Below, piece by piece: positions 18,039 to 27,085 of a stretch of DNA of 64,000 nucleotides (positions are counted from its first letter, which is position 1; every line of letters starts with the position of its first letter). Under the pieces are notes generated by a model. That model was not told the DNA's origin. It saw only the letters and a list, made by a program, of their open reading frames with translations, and made no database searches. The translations under genes were made by a program, and so were the position numbers. The stretch comes from BRH-c54 sp965284565 (GTDB lineage Bacteria > Bacteroidota > Bacteroidia > Flavobacteriales_E > Vicingaceae), in the NCBI GenBank assembly GCA_965284565.1, contig OZ260100.1, forward strand, positions 434,001 to 498,000, in the 5' to 3' direction.

Positions 18039-19481
18039 TTAAAATTCTGCATTTTTTGGAGTTCTCGGAAAAGGAATTACATCTCGGATGTTAGTCATTC
18101 CAGTTACAAAAAGTAACAAACGCTCAAAACCTAAACCAAATCCTGCATGAGGAACTGTTCCAAATTTTCTGGTTTCTAAATACCACCAAACACTTTCTTG
18201 AGGAATGTTGAACTGCTCAATTTTTTGCTTCAACACCTCATATCTTTCTTCACGCTGAGAGCCACCAACAATTTCTCCAATGCCCGGAAATAAAATATCC
18301 ATTGCTTTAACGGTTTTTCCATCATCATTTAATTTCATATAAAAAGCTTTAATTCCGGCAGGATAATCAGTGATAATTACCGGTTTTTTAAAGTGTTTTT
18401 CTACTAAAAATCTTTCGTGTTCCGATTGTAAATCAGCTCCCCAATCTTCAATAATATAATTGAATTTTTTGTTTTTATTGGGCTTAGAATTTTTTAGAAT
18501 TTGAATAGCTTCTGTGTAAGTAATTCGCTCAAAATCATTTGCTAACACAAATTGCAACTTTTCAATCAACTCCATAGAACGTTGGTCTTGTGGTTTTGAT
18601 TTTTCTTCTTCTGTTAGTCGTGAACTTAAAAATTCAAGATCATCTTTACAGTTTTCTAAGGCATATTTCACACAATATTTTAGCATTTCTTCAGCCAAAT
18701 CCATATTGTCATTGTTATCTGCAAAAGCAACTTCAGGTTCTATCATCCAAAATTCCGCTAAATGACGCGTTGTATTAGAGTTTTCTGCTCTAAAAGTTGG
18801 TCCGAAAGTATATACCTGACTTAATGCCAAAGCAGCTAACTCCGCTTCTAACTGTCCTGTTACAGCAAGGTTGGCAGGCTTTCCAAAAAAATCTTCTTTA
18901 TAGTTAATTGTACCATCTTCATTTTTTGGAGGATTAGCAATATCCAAGGTAGTTACCTGAAACATTTCTCCCGCACCTTCGGCATCTGTTCCTGTAATTA
19001 GTGGTGTATGGATGTTGTAAAATCCTTTGTCATTAAAAAATTTATGTATGGCAAAAGTCATAGCATGACGAATTCTGCCTACAGCACTAAACGTATTGGT
19101 TCTGTAACGCAAATGTGCAATCTCTCTTAAAAACTCTAAGGAGTGTTTTTTTGGCTGTAAAGGGTAATCTTCGGGATTAGCTTCTCCTAAAATTTCTAGG
19201 GTAGTACAATTTATTTCTATGGCTTGTCCGCTACCTTGAGAGGCTACTACTTTGCCATTAACAGCAATTGCTGCTCCTGTTGTTGCTTTGTCCACTAAGC
19301 TTTCATTGTTTGCATTTAATTCTACAACAATTTGGATATTTTTAATAGTAGAACCGTCATTTAAGGCAATAAATGCAACATTTTTGCTCCCTCTTTTTGT
19401 TCTTACCCAACCCATTACGGTAACTTCTTCACCAATAGGTTGTTTTTCAAATAAATCTTTAATTTTTATGCGTTGTGCCAT
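18039..19481 (-). CDS. asnS: Asparaginyl-tRNA synthetase
   Basis: Charges tRNA-Asn with asparagine. The 480 residues contain the N-terminal OB-fold anticodon-binding domain (VMGWVRTKRGSKNVAFI near residue 23) and a class II catalytic core: motif 2 FRAENSNTTRHLAEFWMIEPE near residue 230 and motif 3 GLGFERLLLFVTGMTNIRDV near the C terminus, ending with the FPRTP segment. Asn-specific rather than Asp-specific identity rests on overall similarity and the TNIRDVIPFPR end. A tRNA-Asn gene lies 4.4 kb away at 23883. An imperfect -7 box (TAATTTCG) is at 19499-19506. Confidence 0.95.
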   Translation of the reverse strand: MAQRIKIKDLFEKQPIGEEVTVMGWVRTKRGSKNVAFIALNDGSTIKNIQIVVELNANNESLVDKATTGAAIAVNGKVVASQGSGQAIEINCTTLEILGEANPEDYPLQPKKHSLEFLREIAHLRYRTNTFSAVGRIRHAMTFAIHKFFNDKGFYNIHTPLITGTDAEGAGEMFQVTTLDIANPPKNEDGTINYKEDFFGKPANLAVTGQLEAELAALALSQVYTFGPTFRAENSNTTRHLAEFWMIEPEVAFADNNDNMDLAEEMLKYCVKYALENCKDDLEFLSSRLTEEEKSKPQDQRSMELIEKLQFVLANDFERITYTEAIQILKNSKPNKNKKFNYIIEDWGADLQSEHERFLVEKHFKKPVIITDYPAGIKAFYMKLNDDGKTVKAMDILFPGIGEIVGGSQREERYEVLKQKIEQFNIPQESVWWYLETRKFGTVPHAGFGLGFERLLLFVTGMTNIRDVIPFPRTPKNAEF

Positions 19482-19677
19482 GGTACATTGAATTTTTGAC
19501 GAAATTACTTTTAACTAAATAAATAACAACAAAGTTTGTGAATAAAGTTTTTATGTTAACTGTCCTTCAGGAGGAATCTATCTGGAAGGATAGTACTAAT
19601 GACAAATAAACTTACTGCTATGAATGCAAGAAATAGTTTAATGGATTATATTTTTTTGTGTTTGATAAACTTAACCC

Positions 19678-22188
19678 TTATTGTTTTACTATTTTTTTGG
19701 TAATTATTTGATTATCATTCAAAATTTGAATGGAATACACTCCTTTACTCCAAGCTGTTGCATCTATAGTGAGTTTGTTGCTGTTAACTGCTGCATTGCT
19801 GTAAACTACTTTTCCCTCAATGTTTACAATACTTATTTGAGTATTTTGTGTGCTATTTGCAAACTCAATAACAATATTATCATCAAACGGATTAGGGTAA
19901 ATCTTTATTCCTGTTGGTGTTAATTCCTCTATTCCTGTGATAATTACATTTACACAAGCAGAAGTATCAACACAAGAACCAACGGTGATTTCTACAGCAT
20001 AGTTTCCTGTTACTGTTGGTGTAAAACTTTGAGCTGTTGCTCCAGCAATAACAACATTGTTACTATCACAATTTAACCATTGGTAAGTTGCTCCATTTTG
20101 ATTGGCTGAAATAGTATCAGTATTCAAAGAAGTGGTATTATCTATAGTTGTTATGGTTAAATCAAGGGTAACAATACTATCGCAACCATTAGCTGCACCA
20201 CCAACAATAGTAAAAGTAGGTGTATTGGTACTTGAAGTATAAATTACATTGTCTATCCAAGTAAAGTTGTTGCAGGCGGTTTGTACATCTGTACCTGCAT
20301 TTGAATTGTTGATGGTAAGATTCAACGTAACCACACTATCACATCCTGCTGCATTGGTTAAAGTAAAAGTTGGTGTGTTGGTATTAGCAGAATACGTATT
20401 CCCATCTATCCAAGTAATAGAATCACAAGCAGTAACTATATCTGTACCTGAATTCGGATTATTAATAGTTAAATTCAACGTAACCACACTATCACAACCT
20501 GCTATATTAGTTAAGGTAAAAGTTGGTGAGTTGGTATTGGTGGAGTAAGTATTTCCATCTATCCAAGTAATAGAATTACAAGCAGAAATTACATCTATGC
20601 TTGAATTTGAATTAATGGTTAAGTTTAAGGTAATTACGCTATCACAGCTTTCTGTGTTGGTTAATGTAAAAGTTGGTGAAGAAGTGCTTGAGAAGTAGGT
20701 AATTCCATCAATCCACGTAAGGCTATCGCAAGCGGTTTGTATATCTGTTGTAACACTTGAACAACTTAATTTGGAAATGAAAATATCATCAAAACCTGCT
20801 GAAGAGAGGTTATAAACTCCTAATCCTGGGTCGAAATCGGCTGTTTGCCCAAAATATCCAGTGGTATAGACACTTTCAGAGGAGTCTACTGCTATGCTAG
20901 TCCCATTATCAGCAACTCCTGCCCCACCCATATTCTTTGCCCATACAAAATTACCTGAAGTATCTAGTTTAGAAACAAAAATCATGGGAGAAATTCCTAC
21001 TGAAGTGAGATTAAAAGTTCCTGCTCCGGGGTCAAAATCGGCTGTTCCTCGAAAATATCCAGTAGTATAAATATTTCCAGAGTTGTCTAGGGTTATGCTA
21101 AACCCTATAGCATGATTTGTTCCCCCCATGTTCTTCGCCCACATGAAATTACCTGAAGTATCTAATTTTAAAATAAAAATATCCCAACCTCCTGCCGAAG
21201 TGAGATTAAAAGTTCCAGCTCCGGGGTTAAAATCGGCTGTACCCTCAAAAGACCCTGTGATATATACATTTCCGTTCGTATCTAATGTTATACTTTTTCC
21301 TTGATCACTAAGAGTTCCTCCTATTTTTTTAGCCCACACAAAATTACCCGAAGCATCTAATTTAGAAATAAAAATATCTACACCACCTGCAGAACCTAAA
21401 TTAAACACGCCTACACCTGGGTCAAAATCAGCTGTTCCTTGAAAAAATCCAGTGCTGTAAACATTTCCTGTGGCATCGGTGGTAATGGAGTAGCTTATAT
21501 CTTGACTTAATCCTCCCATGCTTTTAGCCCATATAAAATTACCCGAAGCATCTAATTTTAAAATGAAAATATCATTAGTTCCTGCTGAAGTGAGGTTAAA
21601 AATTCCTGCTCCCGGGTCAAAATCAGCTGTTTCTTTAAAAACTCCTGTGGTATAGACATTTCCTGAGGTATCGGTGGTAATGGAGTAGCCCCAATCATCA
21701 CCTGATCCTCCCATTTTTTTTGCCCACATAAAATTACCTGAAGCATCTAATTTAGAAATAAAAATATCATCACCTGCAGAAGAGAGGTTAAAAGTTCCTA
21801 CTCCTGGATCAAAATCGGTTGTTCCTTCAAAATATCCTGTGGTGTAAATATTTCCGTAGGGATCAACTGCTATGCTTAGTCCTCTTTCATTAAATACTCC
21901 TCCCATTTTTTTAGCCCACACAAAATTACCCGAAGCATCTAATTTAGAAACAAAAATATCAGAATGATTTGCTGCTACCGAAGAGAGGTTAAAAGTTCCT
22001 GGTCCTGGGTCAAAATCGACTGTTTCATGAAAATATCCTGTAGTATAGACATTTCCAGAATCATCCACTACTATACCATGTCCTCTATTATTACCTGTAT
22101 TTCCCATGCTCTTTGCCCAAGCAAAGTTTTGTGCTAGCGTATTAAACCCAAATCCTATTAGGGTTGTAAAAAATAGTATTTTTTTCAT
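19678..22188 (-). CDS. T9SS protein with SBBP beta-propeller and Cys-containing repeats
   Basis: 836 residues from the ATG at 22188, where the signal peptide MKKILFFTTLIGFGFNTLAQ begins; an upstream in-frame ATG adds nine residues and is less likely. Residues about 20-465 are roughly eight SBBP-type propeller repeats (WAKKMGG...GNVYTTGxFxGTADFDPG...DIFISKLDASGNF). Residues about 470-690 are repeats of the ACDSxTWIDG...TFTLTN...CDSVVTLNLTI kind, each with a Cys pair. The end is a T9SS type A sorting domain (IYPNPFDDNIVIEF, GVYSIQILNDNQIITKKIVKQ). It is an extracellular protein of unknown ligand, with a promoter box at 22233. Confidence 0.9.
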   Translation of the reverse strand: MKKILFFTTLIGFGFNTLAQNFAWAKSMGNTGNNRGHGIVVDDSGNVYTTGYFHETVDFDPGPGTFNLSSVAANHSDIFVSKLDASGNFVWAKKMGGVFNERGLSIAVDPYGNIYTTGYFEGTTDFDPGVGTFNLSSAGDDIFISKLDASGNFMWAKKMGGSGDDWGYSITTDTSGNVYTTGVFKETADFDPGAGIFNLTSAGTNDIFILKLDASGNFIWAKSMGGLSQDISYSITTDATGNVYSTGFFQGTADFDPGVGVFNLGSAGGVDIFISKLDASGNFVWAKKIGGTLSDQGKSITLDTNGNVYITGSFEGTADFNPGAGTFNLTSAGGWDIFILKLDTSGNFMWAKNMGGTNHAIGFSITLDNSGNIYTTGYFRGTADFDPGAGTFNLTSVGISPMIFVSKLDTSGNFVWAKNMGGAGVADNGTSIAVDSSESVYTTGYFGQTADFDPGLGVYNLSSAGFDDIFISKLSCSSVTTDIQTACDSLTWIDGITYFSSTSSPTFTLTNTESCDSVITLNLTINSNSSIDVISACNSITWIDGNTYSTNTNSPTFTLTNIAGCDSVVTLNLTINNPNSGTDIVTACDSITWIDGNTYSANTNTPTFTLTNAAGCDSVVTLNLTINNSNAGTDVQTACNNFTWIDNVIYTSSTNTPTFTIVGGAANGCDSIVTLDLTITTIDNTTSLNTDTISANQNGATYQWLNCDSNNVVIAGATAQSFTPTVTGNYAVEITVGSCVDTSACVNVIITGIEELTPTGIKIYPNPFDDNIVIEFANSTQNTQISIVNIEGKVVYSNAAVNSNKLTIDATAWSKGVYSIQILNDNQIITKKIVKQ
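20110..20775 (-). repeat. Tandem CDSxTWIDG coding repeats
   Basis: At least four copies of a unit of about 46-48 codons within the 19678-22188 gene, with near-identical DNA stretches (for example around tatctatccaagtaa at 20406, 20561 and related sites). Confidence 0.8.
20790..22130 (-). repeat. SBBP-type propeller coding repeats
   Basis: About eight units of 55-60 codons, each recognisable from the sequence for FDPG (ctgggtcaaaatc or close variants) and the KLDASGNF block. Confidence 0.8.
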
Positions 22189-22232
22189 AGTTGTTATGTT
22201 TAGTGGGATTCCCAAAAAAATCTAACTCATTT

Positions 22233-22240
22233 CAAAAGTA
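22233..22240 (-). promoter_or_regulatory. -7 promoter box for the SBBP repeat gene
   Basis: Reverse complement TACTTTTG, exact TAnnTTTG match, 44 bases before the ATG at 22188 (leader about 38 bases). Confidence 0.5.
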
Positions 22241-22321
22241 CATTATTTATTTTAATCATTCCATGTGACAAAACACAATAACGCTACAGTTAGCAATATA
22301 CACCTCTGAAGTTGTGTTCTT

Positions 22322-22422
22322 GTTGTTACGGCAACTTCGAACAACATCTGCTCCTCTCAAGAGGAGAAAGTATCTCCAGACACACAACCTCAAACCTCAA
22401 ACTTCAAGCCTCAAACTTTGAA
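22322..22422. repeat. Intergenic hairpins and 7-base tandem repeats
   Basis: Three simple structures follow the saccharopine-dehydrogenase-like gene: TGTTGTT/AACAACA (22322-22347), CTCCTCT/AGAGGAG (22352-22367), and a run of 7-base units CCTCAAA, CCTCAAA, CTTCAAG, CCTCAAA (22388-22415) decaying afterwards. None has a T tract typical of a terminator. Confidence 0.65.
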
Positions 22423-22431
22423 CTAAACAAA

Positions 22432-23565
22432 TCACTCCACAGTTTTTTTATACAAAATACCTCTTTCTTCCAGATAGCTCATAAAATAGTTGAAACATGG
22501 TTCGTGTTTGCCTACCAATTCGGGTGGAAAAACACCTCTTTCGGAAAACAAACCATCTAAAAACATATTGGCAGCTGCAGTTGCTGTATAACCTGTAGTT
22601 CTCGCCATAGAAGAAGTATTGGTTTTAGAGCAGTATTCATCATGTAAATTATAAATAATGGTTGTTGCTTTGCCATTTTTATCCGTGCCTTTTACAGTAA
22701 CACGCATCACTGTAATTTCTTCTTCGGTTTCGCCTAATTTCCATTCGTTGAATAAAATATTACAGGTAAAATCCAATGGAATTACTTCTGTACCTTTTAC
22801 ATTAATGGGTTTGGTATCAAAAAAACCACTCGATTTCAATACTTTCACATACTCTACATGTCCGGGATAACGCAAGGTTTTTTCTTTCATGTTGTTGATG
22901 TGCGGCATCGTAAAAATAATGGAACGTAATCCATCACTATTAAACGATTCTAGTGTGCCAACGCCATCAAACTCTACATATTCGCAATCGGTAAGGGCTT
23001 CTTTGGTAATCATCTTTCCGTTTTCTACATAACGGGCAGGACGAGTATATTCTTCTATCACATCAATTGGCGAAAATGGAGCTTTGTAGCAGAAAGGCCA
23101 TTTTTTTACTTTGGGTAAACCACCTACCAAGCATTCAAAATCGGTTAATTGCAGTTGTTCGTTATAGTAGCCTAAAATAATATTATCCATCCCAGGAGCA
23201 ACTCCACAATCAACTATTGCAGTAACATTTTTTTGTTTTGCAAGTTCATGCAGTTCCAAGGCATTTTCAGGGAAGAAAGAAATATCGATTACATTTTTTT
23301 CTGCTTCAATAATGTTTTTTAGGGTGTTGAAGCCCAAGAAACCGGGCACAGCACAAATTACCAAATCAAATGAATGTAGTGTCGTTTTTAATGTTGCTGT
23401 TTGGGTAACATCCAGTTGCAATGTGTTTAATTGAGGGTATTTATTTTTTACATGTTGTAAAGTGGAAGTATTTACATCAGTAAGGGTTACTTCATGTTTT
23501 TTAGCTAAGTCAATAGCCATAGCACTGCCTACCATTCCGGCACCTAATACAATAATTTTGCTCAT
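22432..23565 (-). CDS. Saccharopine dehydrogenase family oxidoreductase
   Basis: 377 residues with an N-terminal Rossmann motif VLGAGMVGSAMAIDLAKK and the family layout of saccharopine dehydrogenase (C-terminal type) and lysine 6-dehydrogenase: DLVICAVPG, NVIDISFFPE, VDCGVAPGMDN, then a C-terminal domain with SMARTTGYTATAAA. Likely an NAD(P)-dependent enzyme of lysine catabolism (saccharopine or lysine oxidation), but substrate cannot be fixed from sequence and carboxynorspermidine dehydrogenase is an alternative. No pathway partner sits next to it. Promoter box TACGTTTG at 23642-23649 (minus), with a leader of about 70 bases. Confidence 0.85.
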   Translation of the reverse strand: MSKIIVLGAGMVGSAMAIDLAKKHEVTLTDVNTSTLQHVKNKYPQLNTLQLDVTQTATLKTTLHSFDLVICAVPGFLGFNTLKNIIEAEKNVIDISFFPENALELHELAKQKNVTAIVDCGVAPGMDNIILGYYNEQLQLTDFECLVGGLPKVKKWPFCYKAPFSPIDVIEEYTRPARYVENGKMITKEALTDCEYVEFDGVGTLESFNSDGLRSIIFTMPHINNMKEKTLRYPGHVEYVKVLKSSGFFDTKPINVKGTEVIPLDFTCNILFNEWKLGETEEEITVMRVTVKGTDKNGKATTIIYNLHDEYCSKTNTSSMARTTGYTATAAANMFLDGLFSERGVFPPELVGKHEPCFNYFMSYLEERGILYKKTVE

Positions 23566-23641
23566 AAGTTTAAAATTTAAGAAATTGAAAAATGAAATTA
23601 ATTCTCCTAATTGGAGAGAAAAAAGTGTTTGTTTTTAGCAA

Positions 23642-23649
23642 CAAACGTA
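23642..23649 (-). promoter_or_regulatory. -7 promoter box for the saccharopine-dehydrogenase-like gene
   Basis: Reverse complement TACGTTTG, exact TAnnTTTG match. It overlaps the right arm of a 7-base inverted repeat (23627-23633 with 23640-23646), a possible operator. Confidence 0.45.
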
Positions 23650-23832
23650 TGCAAAAAACAGCAGCGTTACATCCCGGGAATAAATACCCAGGGCATATTG
23701 TCTAGTGCTATTTTTAGATGAGATTGCATGCTGTAAACCTAAGCAAATTTTTAGTACTAAAATAAAATTTAATACTAAATTGCTCAAAATCTTAATATTC
23801 AAAAAAAGTATCTATTTTTTTAATAAAAAGAG

Positions 23833-23863
23833 TTGTGTATTTCAAAAGTTTCTACTAATATTG
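23833..23863 (+). promoter_or_regulatory. Promoter for tRNA-Asn
   Basis: TTG at 23833-23835, 20 bases, then TAATATTG at 23856-23863 (one mismatch to TAnnTTTG). It lies 19 bases before the tRNA. Confidence 0.5.
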
Positions 23864-23882
23864 CATCCCGTTTTACGGAGAT

Positions 23883-23956
23883 TCCTCCTTAGCTCAGTTG
23901 GTTAGAGCATCTGACTGTTAATCAGAGGGTCCTTGGTTCGAGCCCAAGAGGGGGAG
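23883..23956 (+). tRNA. tRNA-Asn (GTT)
   Basis: 74 bases fold as a cloverleaf. The acceptor TCCTCCT pairs with AGGGGGA, the D loop has AGCTCAGTTGGTTAGAG, the anticodon loop CTGTTAATC carries GTT, and the T arm has GGTTCGAGCC. The CCA end is not encoded. Confidence 0.96.
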
Positions 23957-23964
23957 CAAAATAC

Positions 23965-23990
23965 AAGCCACTAGAAATAGTGGCTTTTTT
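23965..23990 (+). terminator. Terminator after tRNA-Asn
   Basis: AAGCCACTA-GAAA-TAGTGGCTT followed by TTTT, eight bases after the tRNA. Confidence 0.9.
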
Positions 23991-24040
23991 GTTTGTGTTC
24001 ATTTCTATCTTTTGTATTCACATTCCCCATCAAAAAACTT

Positions 24041-24072
24041 TTGTTGATACACTACATTTATTACTACCTTTG
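24041..24072 (+). promoter_or_regulatory. Promoter for the GH18 gene
   Basis: TTG at 24044-24046, 18 bases, TACCTTTG at 24065-24072 (exact). It lies 25 bases before the ATG at 24098 and supports that start over the upstream in-frame ATG at 23993, which falls within the terminator region. Confidence 0.65.
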
Positions 24073-24097
24073 TTTTGAATATCATAAGTTTACAAAC

Positions 24098-27067
24098 ATG
24101 TATAAAATTAACACCTTATTAGCCTTTATTTTAGTCATTAGTTTTCAATACCTCATTGGAAATTTACAAGCTCAAACCTCCATTCATCAACAACAACTAA
24201 CTTATTATAACAGTTTAGGAAATGCTGATGCGAACTATTACGAGCAGAACACTACGGCTGCCAAAATGCAGCAAAAAAATCAAAAATTAACTTGTGCGTT
24301 AAATAAAGTGGTTTATGGGTGGCATCCTTACTGGGTAGGTAATGCTTATCAAAATTACGATTGGGATTTATTAAGTCATTTTTCATTTTTTAGTTATGAA
24401 GTTGATGCAGCAACAGGAAATGCTAATTCAACTCATGGTTGGGCGACAAGTGCAGCGGTAAATGCTGCGTTGGCTTCAGGAAACACCAAAGTTACACTAA
24501 CCGTTACTTTGTTTTCAGGTCATGCTACATTTTTTAACAGCTCAACAGCTCAACAAACGCTTATTACCAACCTTATTAATCTAATTCAAAGCAGAGGTGC
24601 TCATGGTGTTAATATAGATATTGAAGGATTACCATCTACTTATAAAACAGCCTTTACTAATTTTATGATAAACCTTGCTAACCAAATGCATGCTGCCATT
24701 CCTAATTCTGAGGTAAGCACCGTACTTTATGCCGTTGATTGGAACAATGTTTTTGATTTTACTAATATGGCAGGTGTTGTAGATCATTTTATAATTATGG
24801 GCTACGATTATTATTGGGCTGGCAGTACAACAGCAGGTCCAAACGACCCGCTGTATCATTTTAGTAATACTTATAATTACAACCTTTCTCGTTCTATCAC
24901 TTACTATTTAAATAAAGGTTGTCCGAAAAACAAATTGATTTTAGGTTTGCCATATTATGGTAGAGAATGGCCAACAAATAGTACAACTGTTCCTTCTTCA
25001 ACTACTGGGAATGGAGTAGCTAGGTTTTATAATGATGTTAAAACTAATGCTTCCGGAAATTATTCTACTGCTAACTATCAGTATGATAATGACAGTTATT
25101 CGGATATTTATGTTTTTAACAGTGGAGGTCCTCGCCAATGTTTTATTTCTTTAGAAAATAGTTTGAGAAAAAGAATGGAGCACATCAATACTACTGGTAT
25201 TGGTGGAATGGGCATGTGGGCCTTAGGTTATGATGATGGTTATACTGATTTGTGGGACGCCATTGAAGATTATATGACTACTTGTTTTTCCTACCCCTGC
25301 TCAGGAATCATCCATGATTTTGGAGGACCAACTAAAAATTACTACGATAATGAAAATTATACTTGGACAATTGCTCCAACAGGTGCTGGTTCAATAAACG
25401 TAAATTTTACTTCTTTTGATGTAGAAACAGGGTTTGATTATTTATATATTTATGATGGAGCAACTACTGCTGCACCCCAAATTACAGGAAGTCCTTTTAC
25501 AGGAACAACTTTGCCTCCCAGTTTTACTTCATCTACAGGAGCATTAACATTCAGATTTACTTCTGACGGAGCAACTGTTCGACCTGGTTTTGTTGCTAAT
25601 TATTCTTGTAATGTGGATAATATTGCCCCCACTACATCCGTTTCAGCTCCAACAGGCTGGGTAACGAGCAATTTTACAGCCAACTTTACCGATGTAGATA
25701 ATGTGGGAGGAAGCGGTATACAAAAAAGCTACTATCAAGTAATTGATTTTGATGGCACCGAATGGAGAGCCAATGCTAACAACGGTTTTTTTGCAGACAA
25801 CTTCGCTACTAATATACACTCAGAGTGGAATCAAGTAGTAGGAACATGGAACATCAATTCAGGTGCATTATACCAATCTGACGAAAATGAAGGAAACACC
25901 AGTATATCTGCCTACTTAAACCAAAGTTTATCCAATAGGCATTTGTACCACTTTAAAGCCAGTATTAATGGTTCAGGAACCAACAGAAGAGCAGGATTCC
26001 ACTTTTTTGCCGATGATGATACCCTTACCAACAGAGGAAACTCTTACTTTGTTTGGTTTAGAGTAGATGACGCTAAACTACAAATCTATAAAGTAGTAAA
26101 CGATGTATTTGGACCACCTGTGTTAGATATGCCACTAAGCACCGTAGCCGGACAGTTGTACGATTACAAAGTAATATACGATAGAATATCAGGAGACATG
26201 ATAATATACAGAGACGACACCTATATTACCACATGGAACGATAATTCACCAATAGCTACAGGGAACTACATTTCATTCAGAAGTGGAAATGCCACCATGT
26301 CGGTAGCCGAACTAAAAGTATATCGCTCTAGGTATCCATCAGTAACGGTAACTGTTGGTAATCCCACTACATCAGATATTCGTTATCAAAACCCTAACCC
26401 AAGCACACCAAGCGGTAAAGTAAAATCATTGGTAGATGATAATGCCAACAATATATCTGTAATCGCAGAACAACTTATCAATGTAGATTGGACATCACCA
26501 CTAAGCTTTACCACTAATGATGGAACAGCAGCAGACATAGACACTACCAATGTTAACACTCAACTAAGTGCCAACTGGAATACCACCACCGACTCACACT
26601 CTAACGTAGTAGCTTATTGGTACGCCATAGGCACCACAGCAGGCGATTCCAATGTAGTATCATGGACCAACAATGGAATGAATACAGCCATTACCCATAC
26701 AGGCTTATCCGTACCATTTAATCAAGATTATTATTTCTCTATAAGAGCAGAAAACGGAGCAGGATTACTCACCCAAGTACCAACAGACGGACAATGGGTA
26801 GTAATGGCAACTAGCATCAACGAAATCGCTACAGCAAGTTTTTCAGCTTATCCTAATCCGTTTACAGAACAACTCAACATAGAACTAAAACAAGCACAAA
26901 CAACAGCAATAAGCCTATACGACAATGTTGGTAAACTGATATTTACTAAAAACATCAGCAACACTAGCATTATAGACATGAGTCAATATCAACTAAAAGC
27001 TGGAAATTACAACTTAGTGATAAGAGCTAACGATAAAACAGATGTTGTGAAATTATTGAAGCAGTAA
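24098..27067 (+). CDS. Secreted GH18-family hydrolase with CUB and T9SS sorting domains
   Basis: 989 residues from the ATG at 24098, which begins the signal peptide MYKINTLLAFILVISFQYL and lies just after a strong promoter. Residues about 70-390 are a glycoside hydrolase family 18 barrel: VYGWHPYW start, HGVNIDIEG (catalytic Glu near 174), MGYDYYWAG, GLPYYGREWP and the GMGMWALGYDD end. The canonical DxxDxDxE reads HxxNxDxE, closer to peptidoglycan-hydrolase-type GH18 proteins (SleL/YaaH) than to classical chitinases. Residues about 398-505 look like a CUB domain (WTIAPTGAGSINVNFTSFDVE, YLYIYDGA). A lectin/laminin-G-like region (about 565-745), an Ig-like region and a T9SS type A domain (AYPNPFTEQLNIEL) follow. 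Extracellular glycan degradation is likely; substrate unproven. Confidence 0.88.
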   Translation: MYKINTLLAFILVISFQYLIGNLQAQTSIHQQQLTYYNSLGNADANYYEQNTTAAKMQQKNQKLTCALNKVVYGWHPYWVGNAYQNYDWDLLSHFSFFSYEVDAATGNANSTHGWATSAAVNAALASGNTKVTLTVTLFSGHATFFNSSTAQQTLITNLINLIQSRGAHGVNIDIEGLPSTYKTAFTNFMINLANQMHAAIPNSEVSTVLYAVDWNNVFDFTNMAGVVDHFIIMGYDYYWAGSTTAGPNDPLYHFSNTYNYNLSRSITYYLNKGCPKNKLILGLPYYGREWPTNSTTVPSSTTGNGVARFYNDVKTNASGNYSTANYQYDNDSYSDIYVFNSGGPRQCFISLENSLRKRMEHINTTGIGGMGMWALGYDDGYTDLWDAIEDYMTTCFSYPCSGIIHDFGGPTKNYYDNENYTWTIAPTGAGSINVNFTSFDVETGFDYLYIYDGATTAAPQITGSPFTGTTLPPSFTSSTGALTFRFTSDGATVRPGFVANYSCNVDNIAPTTSVSAPTGWVTSNFTANFTDVDNVGGSGIQKSYYQVIDFDGTEWRANANNGFFADNFATNIHSEWNQVVGTWNINSGALYQSDENEGNTSISAYLNQSLSNRHLYHFKASINGSGTNRRAGFHFFADDDTLTNRGNSYFVWFRVDDAKLQIYKVVNDVFGPPVLDMPLSTVAGQLYDYKVIYDRISGDMIIYRDDTYITTWNDNSPIATGNYISFRSGNATMSVAELKVYRSRYPSVTVTVGNPTTSDIRYQNPNPSTPSGKVKSLVDDNANNISVIAEQLINVDWTSPLSFTTNDGTAADIDTTNVNTQLSANWNTTTDSHSNVVAYWYAIGTTAGDSNVVSWTNNGMNTAITHTGLSVPFNQDYYFSIRAENGAGLLTQVPTDGQWVVMATSINEIATASFSAYPNPFTEQLNIELKQAQTTAISLYDNVGKLIFTKNISNTSIIDMSQYQLKAGNYNLVIRANDKTDVVKLLKQ

Positions 27068-27085
27068 ATGTTATAAATAGAAATT

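Larger units (their letters stand above)
23566..23882. other. Intergenic region with divergent promoters and small dyads
   Basis: 317 bases without a gene. It holds the leader of the leftward dehydrogenase gene with a TCTCC-TAATT-GGAGA hairpin (23603-23617), a GTTTGTT/AACAAAC dyad (23627-23646) overlapping that gene's -7 box, a short GC-rich patch near 23670, an A/T-rich stretch, and the tRNA-Asn promoter. A 66-codon open frame at 23705 ends inside the tRNA and is not coding. Confidence 0.6.

Noticed and set aside
22312..22560. 82-codon frame overlapping the end of the saccharopine-dehydrogenase-like gene
   Set aside because: It covers simple tandem repeats and antisense coding sequence; no start context or family.
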